This document shows positions 25,941-33,684 of a stretch of DNA of 52,137 nt, piece after piece (the stretch's first letter is position 1; the number at the start of each line of letters is the position of its first letter). The notes under the pieces were generated by a model. That model had not been told where the DNA came from. It did no database searches and saw only the letters and a list, made by a program, of their open reading frames with translations. Source of the stretch: Bacteroidales bacterium (lineage in GTDB: Bacteria; Bacteroidota; Bacteroidia; Bacteroidales; UBA932); NCBI GenBank assembly GCA_017557535.1, contig JAFYYM010000038.1, forward strand, positions 1-52,137, read 5' to 3'. A program made the translations under genes and the position numbers.

Positions 25941-26717
25941 CTAGAAATTGATGTACGGGATGATCTGAATGATGAATGTCTTGTTCTTGTCCTCTCCCCT
26001 CGGGTCCTGGGGCGAATACTTGTACCGGTTCTGCCCGCCATACCCCGAGCCGCTGACAAACAGCTCTCCCGGGTACTTGTGCCCGGTGTCGACCCTCGCT
26101 GCGGAAGTGGCGGGATCGTTATACAAGAGGTCGCTCAGGATGTCGTTGCTCCGCCAGAGTTCGACCACGGTAAGCGCCCGCTTGTAACTGTTCTCGAGCC
26201 CCTGCTTCCAGGCTGAAGGATTCCCTTCTGGAGTCACCCAATGGATGCCGCCGTCCTTTAGGTTGTTCGCAAGACGGCCTTCGACGACCACCTTGAACAT
26301 CACGCCGGTGGTTTTGGTGAACTGGGTGAGGATGGAGTCCAGTTCACGTCCCGCGCTCTTCAAGTCTTCGACATATTCCGGCCGGATGTGTTCGAAGTCG
26401 TTCGACGTGAACTGTACGTCAATCTTGCATTCAAACCGCTTGTATTGCTCGTTGTATCGGAAATACTTCGATTTGAGAGCCTTCTGCGCATCCTGGAAAT
26501 CACGGATCTTTTCATAGAGCTCAGCGTTGATGATGATGTCGTTGACGTTCGCCTCCGTTATGCCTTTCTCGTGGTACAGGTCGACGTAGATCTTGTAGCT
26601 GGAGTAAGCCACGAGACTTGCGACGATGAACACGATGAGGAACCCGGACATGAGGTCCGTATAGTTCTGCCAGAAGTTATGCTCCTCGCCGTCGTTATGA
26701 AGATTCAGACGTTTCAT
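25941..26717 (-). CDS. zorB: ZorB-like (MotB/OmpA-type) membrane protein
   Basis: 258 residues. One N-terminal membrane helix (about 22-42) begins with YTDLMSGFLIVFI, in which Asp21 corresponds to the proton-binding aspartate of MotB and ZorB. The periplasmic C-terminus has an OmpA-like pattern (VVVEGRL... then NSYKRALTVVELWRSN) expected to bind peptidoglycan. The start codon overlaps the stop of the ZorA-like gene as ATGA, so the pair is translationally coupled. In Zorya, ZorA5-ZorB2 forms a proton-driven motor in the inner membrane that signals phage entry. The motor pair is recognised by membrane topology, the key Asp and gene order; assignment to Zorya rather than another MotAB/TolQR relative also depends on the neighbouring SNF2 helicase. 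Confidence 0.8.
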   Translation of the reverse strand: MKRLNLHNDGEEHNFWQNYTDLMSGFLIVFIVASLVAYSSYKIYVDLYHEKGITEANVNDIIINAELYEKIRDFQDAQKALKSKYFRYNEQYKRFECKIDVQFTSNDFEHIRPEYVEDLKSAGRELDSILTQFTKTTGVMFKVVVEGRLANNLKDGGIHWVTPEGNPSAWKQGLENSYKRALTVVELWRSNDILSDLLYNDPATSAARVDTGHKYPGELFVSGSGYGGQNRYKYSPQDPRGEDKNKTFIIQIIPYINF

Positions 26718-28090
26718 TTGGGCGCGATTCTGGACAGTACGGATTCAAGCTTCTGGAGGGAGACGATGGCCTTCCCGAGTTCCTCGATACGCATGACGAT
26801 CGCCTCCATGTTGGCCTCTTTCTCCTTGACGACGGAAATGACCTTCTCCACGCTCTCGTTGGTCTTCCCTACGCTCTTCAGTCCGCTTTCGACTTCTGCG
26901 AGCTCCTTCTCGACCTTCTCGTTGAGGTCATGCGCATTCTGGACGGCGTCGCGGTAGGCCTCAGAGGCCTGCTCGTAATTGGAGACGATACTGGCGGACT
27001 GGTCGCTGATGAACTCGTAGGATTCGTTGAGCTTCTGGACGTTCTCCGCTACGGCAGCTTCCAGGAGGGTGATCTGTTCGGAAACGGAGGAGATGATCCG
27101 GGTCGCCGTCTCGCTGAGAGATGTGGACATCTGCGACAGGAGGTTGCTGTTGAAGGCGCTCTGGTTTTCGACGGACTGCTTCTGGAGGGCAAGCGAATCG
27201 TCGGCCAGTTGCTTGAGGGCGGCCGTCTGCTGCGTCGTCAGGTTTTCAATGCCGGAAACCGTGTCGGCCTTGAGGCCATCAACGGCCGTCTTCAGGGAGT
27301 CTCGGATATCCGCAAGATCCGCGGAACTGGCCTCGGTCAGCGTCCTGACGGACTCCTGATGGGAGGCGAGGATTCCTAGTGCGTCGTTATCGAGCTGCTT
27401 CGTGAGACCTTCCAGAAGCTCGCGGCTCTGGTTGAACTGCGTCGTACCGAAGTTGGTGACCCTCTCTTCGATGACGGTGTTCATTGCCTGGAAGCAATTC
27501 TCCATCTCCTTCACAAACTTGTCGACGAACTTGTCGAGAATGTCGCTCTGCGCGGCAATGCTGTCGGTCAGCTTTTGGTTGTTCTCCTTGTTTGCGGCCA
27601 CCTCGTTGTCGATGGCTTCCGTCATCTTCGTGACGTGCTCGTCGAGGGCTTCGAGAGCGCGTTCGGGTTCCTTGTATTTGAGCGACTCCACCAGAACCGA
27701 GTCTTCCTTTGCGAAATGCAGTTTGGTGAAAATGGTCGCGATGAACGCGAACACCAGTCCATAGATGGAGGTCGAGAAAGCGGGGATCAAGTTTGCTATG
27801 ATCTCTTTCAAGTCGAGGGTGTTATGCGCCACTTCGCCGACAGTTTTCCCAACTTCAGGAACTGCGACAGCGGTTTCGGAAGAGATGCCCGCGAGAGAGT
27901 AGCAGATGGCCCCGAAGGTCCCGAGGATACCAAGGGAAGTGAAGAGACCGGGCATGGAGGTCAGCAGATTCCGGGACTTGGTCTTGTTGTAATGGTACAG
28001 GAAGACTACCACGACGATGATGTCCAAAGACAAGATCAAGGCGTTCCACCAGTTCGCCCAAGGGATAAGCGTTCTTAAAAAGTCACTCAT
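26714..28090 (-). CDS. zorA: ZorA-like (MotA/ExbB-type) motor protein with long coiled-coil tail
   Basis: 458 residues. Three membrane helices at about 16-35, 46-66 and 103-124, the last two carrying PGLFTSLGILGTFGAICYSL and LIPAFSTSIYGLVFAF, the typical MotA/ExbB/ZorA helix-3 and helix-4 motifs. Residues about 135-458 are a long heptad-like, Ala/Glu/Ser-rich coiled coil that would form the cytoplasmic tail characteristic of ZorA. It is the first gene of the Zorya-like operon. A TAAATTTG box lies 48 nt upstream. In known Zorya the tail transmits the signal from the ZorAB motor to cytoplasmic effectors, here presumably the GHKL ATPase/nuclease and the SNF2 helicase. Confidence 0.82.
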   Translation of the reverse strand: MSDFLRTLIPWANWWNALILSLDIIVVVVFLYHYNKTKSRNLLTSMPGLFTSLGILGTFGAICYSLAGISSETAVAVPEVGKTVGEVAHNTLDLKEIIANLIPAFSTSIYGLVFAFIATIFTKLHFAKEDSVLVESLKYKEPERALEALDEHVTKMTEAIDNEVAANKENNQKLTDSIAAQSDILDKFVDKFVKEMENCFQAMNTVIEERVTNFGTTQFNQSRELLEGLTKQLDNDALGILASHQESVRTLTEASSADLADIRDSLKTAVDGLKADTVSGIENLTTQQTAALKQLADDSLALQKQSVENQSAFNSNLLSQMSTSLSETATRIISSVSEQITLLEAAVAENVQKLNESYEFISDQSASIVSNYEQASEAYRDAVQNAHDLNEKVEKELAEVESGLKSVGKTNESVEKVISVVKEKEANMEAIVMRIEELGKAIVSLQKLESVLSRIAPK

Positions 28091-28137
28091 ATTACTCGAA
28101 TGAATGCTTGTTTAAATAATCGACTATGGATAAAAGA

Positions 28138-28145
28138 CAAATTTA
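28138..28145 (-). promoter_or_regulatory. -7 promoter element TAAATTTG for the Zorya-like operon
   Basis: Exact TAnnTTTG on the minus strand, predicting a start near 28131 and a leader of about 40 nt. It separates the four-gene operon from the UvrD-like gene upstream. The TTCG half-site is not present. The rest of the 172-nt gap shows nothing else. Confidence 0.55.
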
Positions 28146-28262
28146 CTCGATTTCTTTAAAAACGATGAGGCTTTGGACTATACCTCTTTTCTTTAATAAA
28201 GCGTGCGAAGTGATTGTTCGTTGAATCGTATGCTGATTGATTAGATAATTGCGCGATACTCT

Positions 28263-30401
28263 TTATCTATGTACAATCGTCCGAAGAAATCTTGACGGCA
28301 TCTGGGCATAACCCCATTGGTTCTTCTGCGCATATGTCAGGTACAGGTCTCCCTTAGTGCGGGTCGCAGCGACGAACATGGACTTGAGAAGGTCATTGAG
28401 GTAGACCGCCTTGCCGTGGTCATCCTTTTCACGGGCGAACCACATATTTGGGAAATTACCCTCGGAGAGTCCCATGACGATGACGTTCTTCCATTCCAAC
28501 CCCTTTGCAGAGTGGATGGTAGAGACTGTTAGATACTTGTCCGTAACCGGGACCTTGCATTCCACATAGTTCTTCTCGATGAACCGGGAAAAGGTTTCTC
28601 GGTCAATGGCAAAAGATAATAGAAAGTCTGCAATGGTGTTGTACTGGGCGGTCATCTCCTCCAGAGCCTTAAGGTCTTCCTTGATGACTGCATCTTCATA
28701 ATAGAAATAATGGTCGATCAAGGTGGCTGCGATGGTCTTCAGAGAGACGTCTTCCTTGATGCGTGCCTTTCTTTCAATGTCTTCTTTGATTTCCTTAAGG
28801 AAGCGTCCTTCGTTGGTGTTATAGAACCTTTCAGTGACGTTCCTTCCATTCATGTTGTCGAGTTTGAGCATGAACACCCTGCCGATAGCATTGATGCTAT
28901 ACACATTGTCGCTGTCGATGATGCGAAGGAGATGGTTGAATATCTTGATGTGTTTCTTGACGAGCTTCTGCCCTCCGAATACCTTGTAGGGGATTCCTGC
29001 CTTTCCAAGAAGGTCGATAAACTTTTCGAGGTATTTCAAGTTCTGGCAAAGAACGGCCGTGTTATTGAGGTCGTTGATACGCTGAACCCTTCCGAGCACA
29101 TTGAGCGCTTCGCTATCAGGATTGTCGCATCCCGTCACCTGCACTTCTCCTGTTGTCCCACCTACGCTCCTGAGAGGCGTATTGTCACAGTCAAGGAACT
29201 GGAAAGTGTTGACATAGTTGCAGACCGGCTGCGGGCAACGGTATGTTCCAGTAAGATTCTTTCTGGTATAGTTGCTGTGACGTCTCAGGAAGGCGTCGAG
29301 ATGTTCATAGGAACCACCATTGAATCCAAAGATGTTCTGGCGGGAATCTCCGACAAGGAACATCTTTACATCTGGGTTGACCTGGAGGATAAGATCGAAG
29401 ATCCTGTAATTGAGCTCGGTCAGATCCTGAGCCTCATCGATTACAAGTACAGAGATCTGGTTTTTGAACCACATACGGAATTCCATTTTCCCCAGCAGGT
29501 CGATGAAATTCGTAAGGATATCATCAATGGAAATGATGTTGTAGCGGCTCTTCATATCGCTGATGAGCTGCTGGAGCTGGGGGTTATCTGAGCGTAAACG
29601 CGACTTGAGGCAGACCTTGATGGCATCCTTTGTATACTTGTCATTGAACTGGATGCGGAATTCTTCAGCGAGTTCCTCGATGTCGGTATCATCGATAATG
29701 ATGAAGTTGAAATCCTTGCCGATGTTCGTATAGTAACTCTTCATCATCTTGAAACAGAAGGAATGCAGAGTTCCGTTATAGAAATCATAGGGGCGTGTGA
29801 TTCCACTCTCGAAAGCTGCACGACGGAACTTCTCGCCGAGCTCATAGGCGGCGGTATTGGTGTAGGAAAGGGCAACTATCTTCTCCTGTTTTGAGGATGA
29901 ACTGATGTAATGGAGGAGTTTGTTGATCAGCAGGTGAGTCTTGCCGGTACCAGGACCAGCGCTGACATAGATAATCTGTGCATCACAGAGGACGGCATCC
30001 TTCTGCTCGTCATTGAGACCGGCAAGCTCATCGGAAGAAGTGTACCCGATGAATTCTATCGTGGTCTGGTCGGGGAGCACTTCCGTAGCGAGGTAAATAA
30101 GCCTCACAAGCATATTGTAGTACAGAATGTAGGTAGACTTGTCAACCTTGAGATTATGATGGACGACATCATTCAACTGGTCCTTCAAAGCAAAAGCAGC
30201 TTTGGAGACATCATTGTATTTGTTCCACTTGTAGAACTCTTTCAACGCCTCCGCAAAAGTCCCGTATGTCCTCGTGATTTCATTGTAAAAATCATGGGCT
30301 ACGGTCCGGATGGACTTTGCCTTGTCCGTCCAGTCACTATCCGGTTTCAGATAGTAGAATTTGAGCATTTCGTAGTACTCATGTACCCTTTCCTGTGTCA
30401 T
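28263..30401 (-). CDS. UvrD/Rep-family superfamily 1 helicase
   Basis: 712 residues. Motifs: SAGPGTGKTHLL (Walker A, near 150), SYTNTAAYELGEKFR (Ia), DEAQDLTELNYRIF (II), VGDSRQNIFGFNG (III), GTYRCP (IV), TIHSAKGLEWKNVIVMG (V) and VAATRTKGDLYLTYA (VI). All seem intact, so it should be an active 3'-5' DNA translocase. Residues 1-140 are unrecognised. It is 172 nt upstream of the zorA-like gene on the same strand; it may be an extra component of that system or a separate gene. Its ATG is preceded by an unusually good Shine-Dalgarno sequence. The UvrD-like half of the giant protein at 3172-10857 is a second helicase of this superfamily in the window. Confidence 0.93.
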   Translation of the reverse strand: MTQERVHEYYEMLKFYYLKPDSDWTDKAKSIRTVAHDFYNEITRTYGTFAEALKEFYKWNKYNDVSKAAFALKDQLNDVVHHNLKVDKSTYILYYNMLVRLIYLATEVLPDQTTIEFIGYTSSDELAGLNDEQKDAVLCDAQIIYVSAGPGTGKTHLLINKLLHYISSSSKQEKIVALSYTNTAAYELGEKFRRAAFESGITRPYDFYNGTLHSFCFKMMKSYYTNIGKDFNFIIIDDTDIEELAEEFRIQFNDKYTKDAIKVCLKSRLRSDNPQLQQLISDMKSRYNIISIDDILTNFIDLLGKMEFRMWFKNQISVLVIDEAQDLTELNYRIFDLILQVNPDVKMFLVGDSRQNIFGFNGGSYEHLDAFLRRHSNYTRKNLTGTYRCPQPVCNYVNTFQFLDCDNTPLRSVGGTTGEVQVTGCDNPDSEALNVLGRVQRINDLNNTAVLCQNLKYLEKFIDLLGKAGIPYKVFGGQKLVKKHIKIFNHLLRIIDSDNVYSINAIGRVFMLKLDNMNGRNVTERFYNTNEGRFLKEIKEDIERKARIKEDVSLKTIAATLIDHYFYYEDAVIKEDLKALEEMTAQYNTIADFLLSFAIDRETFSRFIEKNYVECKVPVTDKYLTVSTIHSAKGLEWKNVIVMGLSEGNFPNMWFAREKDDHGKAVYLNDLLKSMFVAATRTKGDLYLTYAQKNQWGYAQMPSRFLRTIVHR

Positions 30402-30408
30402 GTTATAT

Positions 30409-30413
30409 CCTCC
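30409..30413 (-). promoter_or_regulatory. Canonical Shine-Dalgarno GGAGG before the UvrD-like gene
   Basis: On the minus strand GGAGG lies 7 nt before the ATG at 30401, in an A-rich run. Such a strong site is uncommon in Bacteroidota, which mostly initiate without Shine-Dalgarno pairing, and no other gene in the window has a comparable one. It fixes the start codon. Confidence 0.7.
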
Positions 30414-30421
30414 TTTTTGTC

Positions 30422-30456
30422 GCGAAAAACGGGTTCGCTTTCCGTTAATATCTTTG
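30422..30456 (+). promoter_or_regulatory. Promoter with GCGAA-N7-TTCGC inverted repeat
   Basis: GCGAA at 30422-30426 and TTCGC at 30434-30438, then 10 bp, then TATCTTTG at 30449-30456. It reads toward the small gene at 30477 with a leader of about 14 nt, and lies in the 75-nt divergent gap shared with the UvrD-like helicase, whose leader it overlaps. Confidence 0.75.
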
Positions 30457-30476
30457 CAGTGTTAATTCAACAGACA

Positions 30477-30779
30477 ATGACTTATAAAGATCTAATATTT
30501 AGTCGGATTGACTCGACTCCTCGAGGTGATGTTTCCCAGGCAATTGTCAGGTTCGAGAATAATCTCGGCCTTTCTGTCCTCAGTGGTCCCGGAACTCTCA
30601 CATCTGCCGATCGACCATATGAGGTTGCCGTAATATCTTTCTCCCCGGATGGGGAGTATAAGATCATATATCCTGAGTTTACCCACGATGATGTCTTGTC
30701 TTTTCTTACCGGAGAGCAGGTGTCAGATTATATGGTTATGGTCAGCGCGGGAACCCATATAGCTTCTCTCGAAGCCTAA
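30477..30779 (+). CDS. Small protein, unknown
   Basis: 100 residues beginning MTYKDLIFSRIDST. No family recognised; no signal peptide or membrane segment. The gene has a well-formed promoter directly upstream, which is the main reason to accept it. The open frame continues upstream of 30477 but there it is antisense to the helicase gene and is not used. Its last 57 nt overlap, on the opposite strand, the end of the gene at 30723-31028. It is divergent from the UvrD-like helicase, so it may be a partner or regulator of that gene; this is a guess from position. Confidence 0.6.
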   Translation: MTYKDLIFSRIDSTPRGDVSQAIVRFENNLGLSVLSGPGTLTSADRPYEVAVISFSPDGEYKIIYPEFTHDDVLSFLTGEQVSDYMVMVSAGTHIASLEA

Positions 30780-31028
30780 ATCGTCGCAACAAGCGTAATC
30801 GTCCCCGTACTTGTTAAGATAATAGGGATTGTTTTGGATGTCGCGACCTACAATCTGGACACCGATCTGGGGTACAGTCTCCACGACCTTGACGGACTCT
30901 GCCAGCGAAACGAGGAATGCTGTGATATCCGCAGGATTTGATTCGCCTTCAATACGAACATCGATAGGAGAGAGCGGAAGGGCACGCTCGACATTGTTGT
31001 TCTGTCTGTTGTAAACTGCTGTTATCAT
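30723..31028 (-). CDS. Small protein, unknown
   Basis: 101 residues beginning MITAVYNRQNNNVERALPLSPIDVRIEGE. No recognised domain; two Cys (CC) near residue 84 and a His-rich end (ADHNHII). It follows the 159-residue gene by 19 nt on the same strand and is probably cotranscribed with it. Its 3' end overlaps the convergent gene at 30477-30779 by 57 nt; one of the two could be shorter than drawn, but both end in clear stops with no better alternative. Confidence 0.6.
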   Translation of the reverse strand: MITAVYNRQNNNVERALPLSPIDVRIEGESNPADITAFLVSLAESVKVVETVPQIGVQIVGRDIQNNPYYLNKYGDDYACCDDLGFERSYMGSRADHNHII

Positions 31029-31047
31029 GGCTATTAGTTTTTAGTTA

Positions 31048-31527
31048 CTATTGATTGACAATGGATATGAACCTGACGGAGGCGGCTCCTGCTTTTTCCA
31101 TGCATGCTTCGACCTCGCTCCAATCGAAGCACCTGTCACTAATGACAATGATCGAACAGCCTCTGATGATATCTTCGCGGCAGTTGAGACTTCCATCCAT
31201 CCCTCTGCTCAGAAGATCAGACACAATACGGCAAGGGACTTCTGGGGAAAGATACAACGCAAGCTCCCCGTAGTGATCCTGAGTGACATCCTCGGGATAT
31301 GGGATAGGGAAATGCTTCACCAAATCCCTTCCTTCCGTCGATACCGGATAGAAACCAACGACGTTTTCTTTGTTGCTCCCGGAGCAGATCTCACGGATAG
31401 TTGCAAGAATCTTTGACTTAACTCTGATGGGGTAGTCTCCGTCAAGAACTCGGGCGACGGAATCATCATCCAGCCGAACGGTATCGGCCGAGAAGAGAGT
31501 GATGATTATGTTCGATGTCTTTTCCAT
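31048..31527 (-). CDS. Protein of unknown function
   Basis: 159 residues beginning MEKTSNIIITLFSADTVRLDDDSVARVLDGDYPIRV. Not recognised. Predicted soluble, with alternating beta/alpha character. First gene of a two-gene unit with the 101-residue gene, transcribed from a TACCTTTG box at 31555-31548 and a leader of about 14 nt. The unit lies upstream of the UvrD-like helicase on the same strand, but the plus-strand gene at 30477 lies between them. Confidence 0.75.
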   Translation of the reverse strand: MEKTSNIIITLFSADTVRLDDDSVARVLDGDYPIRVKSKILATIREICSGSNKENVVGFYPVSTEGRDLVKHFPIPYPEDVTQDHYGELALYLSPEVPCRIVSDLLSRGMDGSLNCREDIIRGCSIIVISDRCFDWSEVEACMEKAGAASVRFISIVNQ

Positions 31528-31547
31528 TATGCTTGTCTTTCTGGAAG

Positions 31548-31555
31548 CAAAGGTA
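31548..31555 (-). promoter_or_regulatory. -7 promoter element TACCTTTG
   Basis: Exact TAnnTTTG on the minus strand, 20 nt before the ATG at 31527. No TTCG half-site at the usual distance. Confidence 0.65.
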
Positions 31556-31684
31556 TGATGAAATGATAGGGGGTGTTAAAAAAGTAATGTATAAGAGAAA
31601 TGTTACATATTTATAATACGCTATAAATCAGTAAAATAATAAATCTATAGATCATTTATTGTTGTTAGTTTATGTAAAAATACC

Positions 31685-31692
31685 TACATTTG
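31685..31692 (+). promoter_or_regulatory. -7 promoter element TACATTTG
   Basis: Exact TAnnTTTG in an AT-rich stretch, 14 nt before the ATG at 31707. Predicts a leader of only about 8 nt and rules out upstream in-frame start codons. No inverted repeat. Confidence 0.65.
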
Positions 31693-31706
31693 TTACGAAA
31701 TTCAGT

Positions 31707-33152
31707 ATGGAAAACACAAAACTCAAAAGTGCGATAAGTCGCATCATGTCCGATTTGGTGAAACTGGACGACCTTATTACGGCCTCTGAGCTTGAATTCC
31801 TCGATGACGTATTTAGGAAGTATGGTGTTACAGATCAAGACAGGAAGATGGGATTCTATATGACTTTGTCAGAAGCTGTAGACATCTTGTCTGGACAGTC
31901 ACAGAGATTCTGCCGGGAGTTCTACGACTTGATGGAAGAAGGATCGAAGGCTGACGGCCTTTGCAGTCGCCCCGAGGCTCTGCTTCTTATGTCATTTGCC
32001 TGCTCCTGCGGGATAAGTGATAAAGGAAAGGGGAGAGTATACTCCTTTGAATCGAAGGGAATTCCCCTACATCGGGATCAGCTGATCTATGTGAGCCGTG
32101 AGGATCGGGTTGACTATTCTCCACTGTCAGATGGGGAACTGTACGAGGATATAAACAATATCGCCCGCCTGGCTGGATTTGAGCTAGTTTACGTGCCGAG
32201 AATAGCGCGACATTTCAACACCTACGATAATACTGAGATTCTCAGAAAGGTATTGACTCTGGTCCGTCCGACTCTTGACCGCAGCGAAGATGAACTTATC
32301 CGACAACTTCGTGCGATGACTCCGTACAAGTTCTATACAAATATTCTTGAAAGGAGGATGAAGATGTCTCTGGACCTGACCGATTCACCGTGCTGGCTGA
32401 TCAAACTTGGCGGAAGCCAGGTTGCCGGAGTCGAATACTCGAATTTCTTCCTTTTGACTATTGACTGGAACCATATGAAGAGGCAGTTGAAAAGCTTTAT
32501 GTCAGAACTGCTTCTTATGCAACCGGAGCACATGGTGGCCGTGTCGACTGTAGAGGAAGACGCGAACAATTTCCGGTACGGGGGCTTTATCAAATCTATA
32601 CTTGATATGATTTCCCTGGGAACTGAAGACCGGTGGGATATCGTAATCCGGCTTCGCGGCTGCAAGGAGTTCCACGATGGTGACGGCAAGGAACAGCGTG
32701 CGGCGGTTACTATTAGACGTGGAGAAGAAGAATGGCCGCTGATCGTACCAGACAGAGATGCTGCTTTCTATATACTAGTCCTTTGCGCCACAGCAGATAA
32801 TCCAAGTGGGGTGTTGCTTCATAGGGAACTAGAACAAGGGTGTAGAACTCAGCGCCAGTATGAAGAAATCTATCGGAACTTAAGTGTTCGTGATGAGAGT
32901 GGTTGCCCGGACATCTGCTTCTCGGAAACAAGACGTCCGATAAAATCTCGAATAACCAAACTGATACAGAAGCATGATTACCTGACAGAAAAAGACCTCT
33001 ATCAGCTATCGGCTTCCCAACATCGCCTGTTCGTGGTCTTAAACCCCTCAAACGTGGTGGTCTGTTCGAAACAGGATAAGAAAGTAGTTGAGCGTCCTCT
33101 GAAAGAGTCCGCTCTATACAGCTCCGTCTCATCGATTAAATGCACAGAATAG
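31707..33152 (+). CDS. TerB-like domain protein
   Basis: About 481 residues. The N-terminus (roughly 10-60: LVKLDDLITASELEFLDDVFRKYGV) resembles the acidic, metal-binding helical TerB/DjlA-N domain (D-x-x-I-x-x-x-E-x-x-FL). The central and C-terminal parts are not recognised; the stretch around 240-330 has a charged alpha/beta appearance, and the end (KSRITKLIQKHDYLTEKDLYQLSASQHRLFVVL) looks like a small DNA-binding or winged-helix-like segment, a weak impression only. Its start is set by the promoter box at 31685-31692. It stands alone: it diverges from the gene at 31048-31527 and converges on the one at 33228. TerB domains are common in stress and phage-response loci, but no specific role can be given. 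Confidence 0.75.
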   Translation: MENTKLKSAISRIMSDLVKLDDLITASELEFLDDVFRKYGVTDQDRKMGFYMTLSEAVDILSGQSQRFCREFYDLMEEGSKADGLCSRPEALLLMSFACSCGISDKGKGRVYSFESKGIPLHRDQLIYVSREDRVDYSPLSDGELYEDINNIARLAGFELVYVPRIARHFNTYDNTEILRKVLTLVRPTLDRSEDELIRQLRAMTPYKFYTNILERRMKMSLDLTDSPCWLIKLGGSQVAGVEYSNFFLLTIDWNHMKRQLKSFMSELLLMQPEHMVAVSTVEEDANNFRYGGFIKSILDMISLGTEDRWDIVIRLRGCKEFHDGDGKEQRAAVTIRRGEEEWPLIVPDRDAAFYILVLCATADNPSGVLLHRELEQGCRTQRQYEEIYRNLSVRDESGCPDICFSETRRPIKSRITKLIQKHDYLTEKDLYQLSASQHRLFVVLNPSNVVVCSKQDKKVVERPLKESALYSSVSSIKCTE

Positions 33153-33227
33153 GAGAGGGCCAAATCGAAAAGCGGAGTCTCTCAATATGCTCAAAACCCA
33201 GTAGATGAGATTAATAGCCAACTTTCA

Positions 33228-33665
33228 CTATTCTTTCACCTCACCTGTTGGGATGATGCAACACACGGCGTCATTAATATCTGGACTCGACAGATGCTTA
33301 ACTGTTGCAATAGCATTTGCTGGACTGGTAGCCATTATATATGCGCTCGCTGTAACTTTGACCTCATATCTCTTTAGCGAGGCAAGAGTTTCATTAAGTG
33401 CGCTCTCGACTAATAAGACTTTTTGATCTTCAAAGCCCTGAGCATCCATACCCACATTGTAATCACTCCAGAACTGCCAGAACCGCAAACTATCATCTTT
33501 AGCATCATAATACACTTCATTAATTGTATAGGGGCGATTGTCGGAATTGGGCTTGTCATATCCCGGGTGAGTTGTGTAAATGGGTTGCTTAAGAAAAACA
33601 TACTTCACGTTGTGTTCCTTCATGAGGTTTTTCATCCGCTGGATGGCTGCAAACTTTTCTGTCAT
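33228..33665 (-). CDS. Protein of unknown function, partner of HD hydrolase
   Basis: 145 residues beginning MTEKFAAIQRMKNLMKEHNVKYVFLKQP. Soluble, no recognised family. It starts 19 nt after the stop of the HD-domain gene on the same strand and has no promoter box of its own, so the two form an operon. The C-terminal half (SLKRYEVKVTASAYIMATSPANAIATVKHL) looks alpha/beta. No function assigned. Confidence 0.75.
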   Translation of the reverse strand: MTEKFAAIQRMKNLMKEHNVKYVFLKQPIYTTHPGYDKPNSDNRPYTINEVYYDAKDDSLRFWQFWSDYNVGMDAQGFEDQKVLLVESALNETLASLKRYEVKVTASAYIMATSPANAIATVKHLSSPDINDAVCCIIPTGEVKE

Positions 33666-33684
33666 AATAATTTAAGTGTTACTA

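Noticed and set aside
20481-26216. Long open frames on the plus strand (621 and 618 codons) opposite the SNF2 and GHKL genes
   Set aside because: They lie antisense to genes with clear motifs in GC-rich DNA, their translations are rich in L/V/E/G runs with no domain, and they have no promoter.
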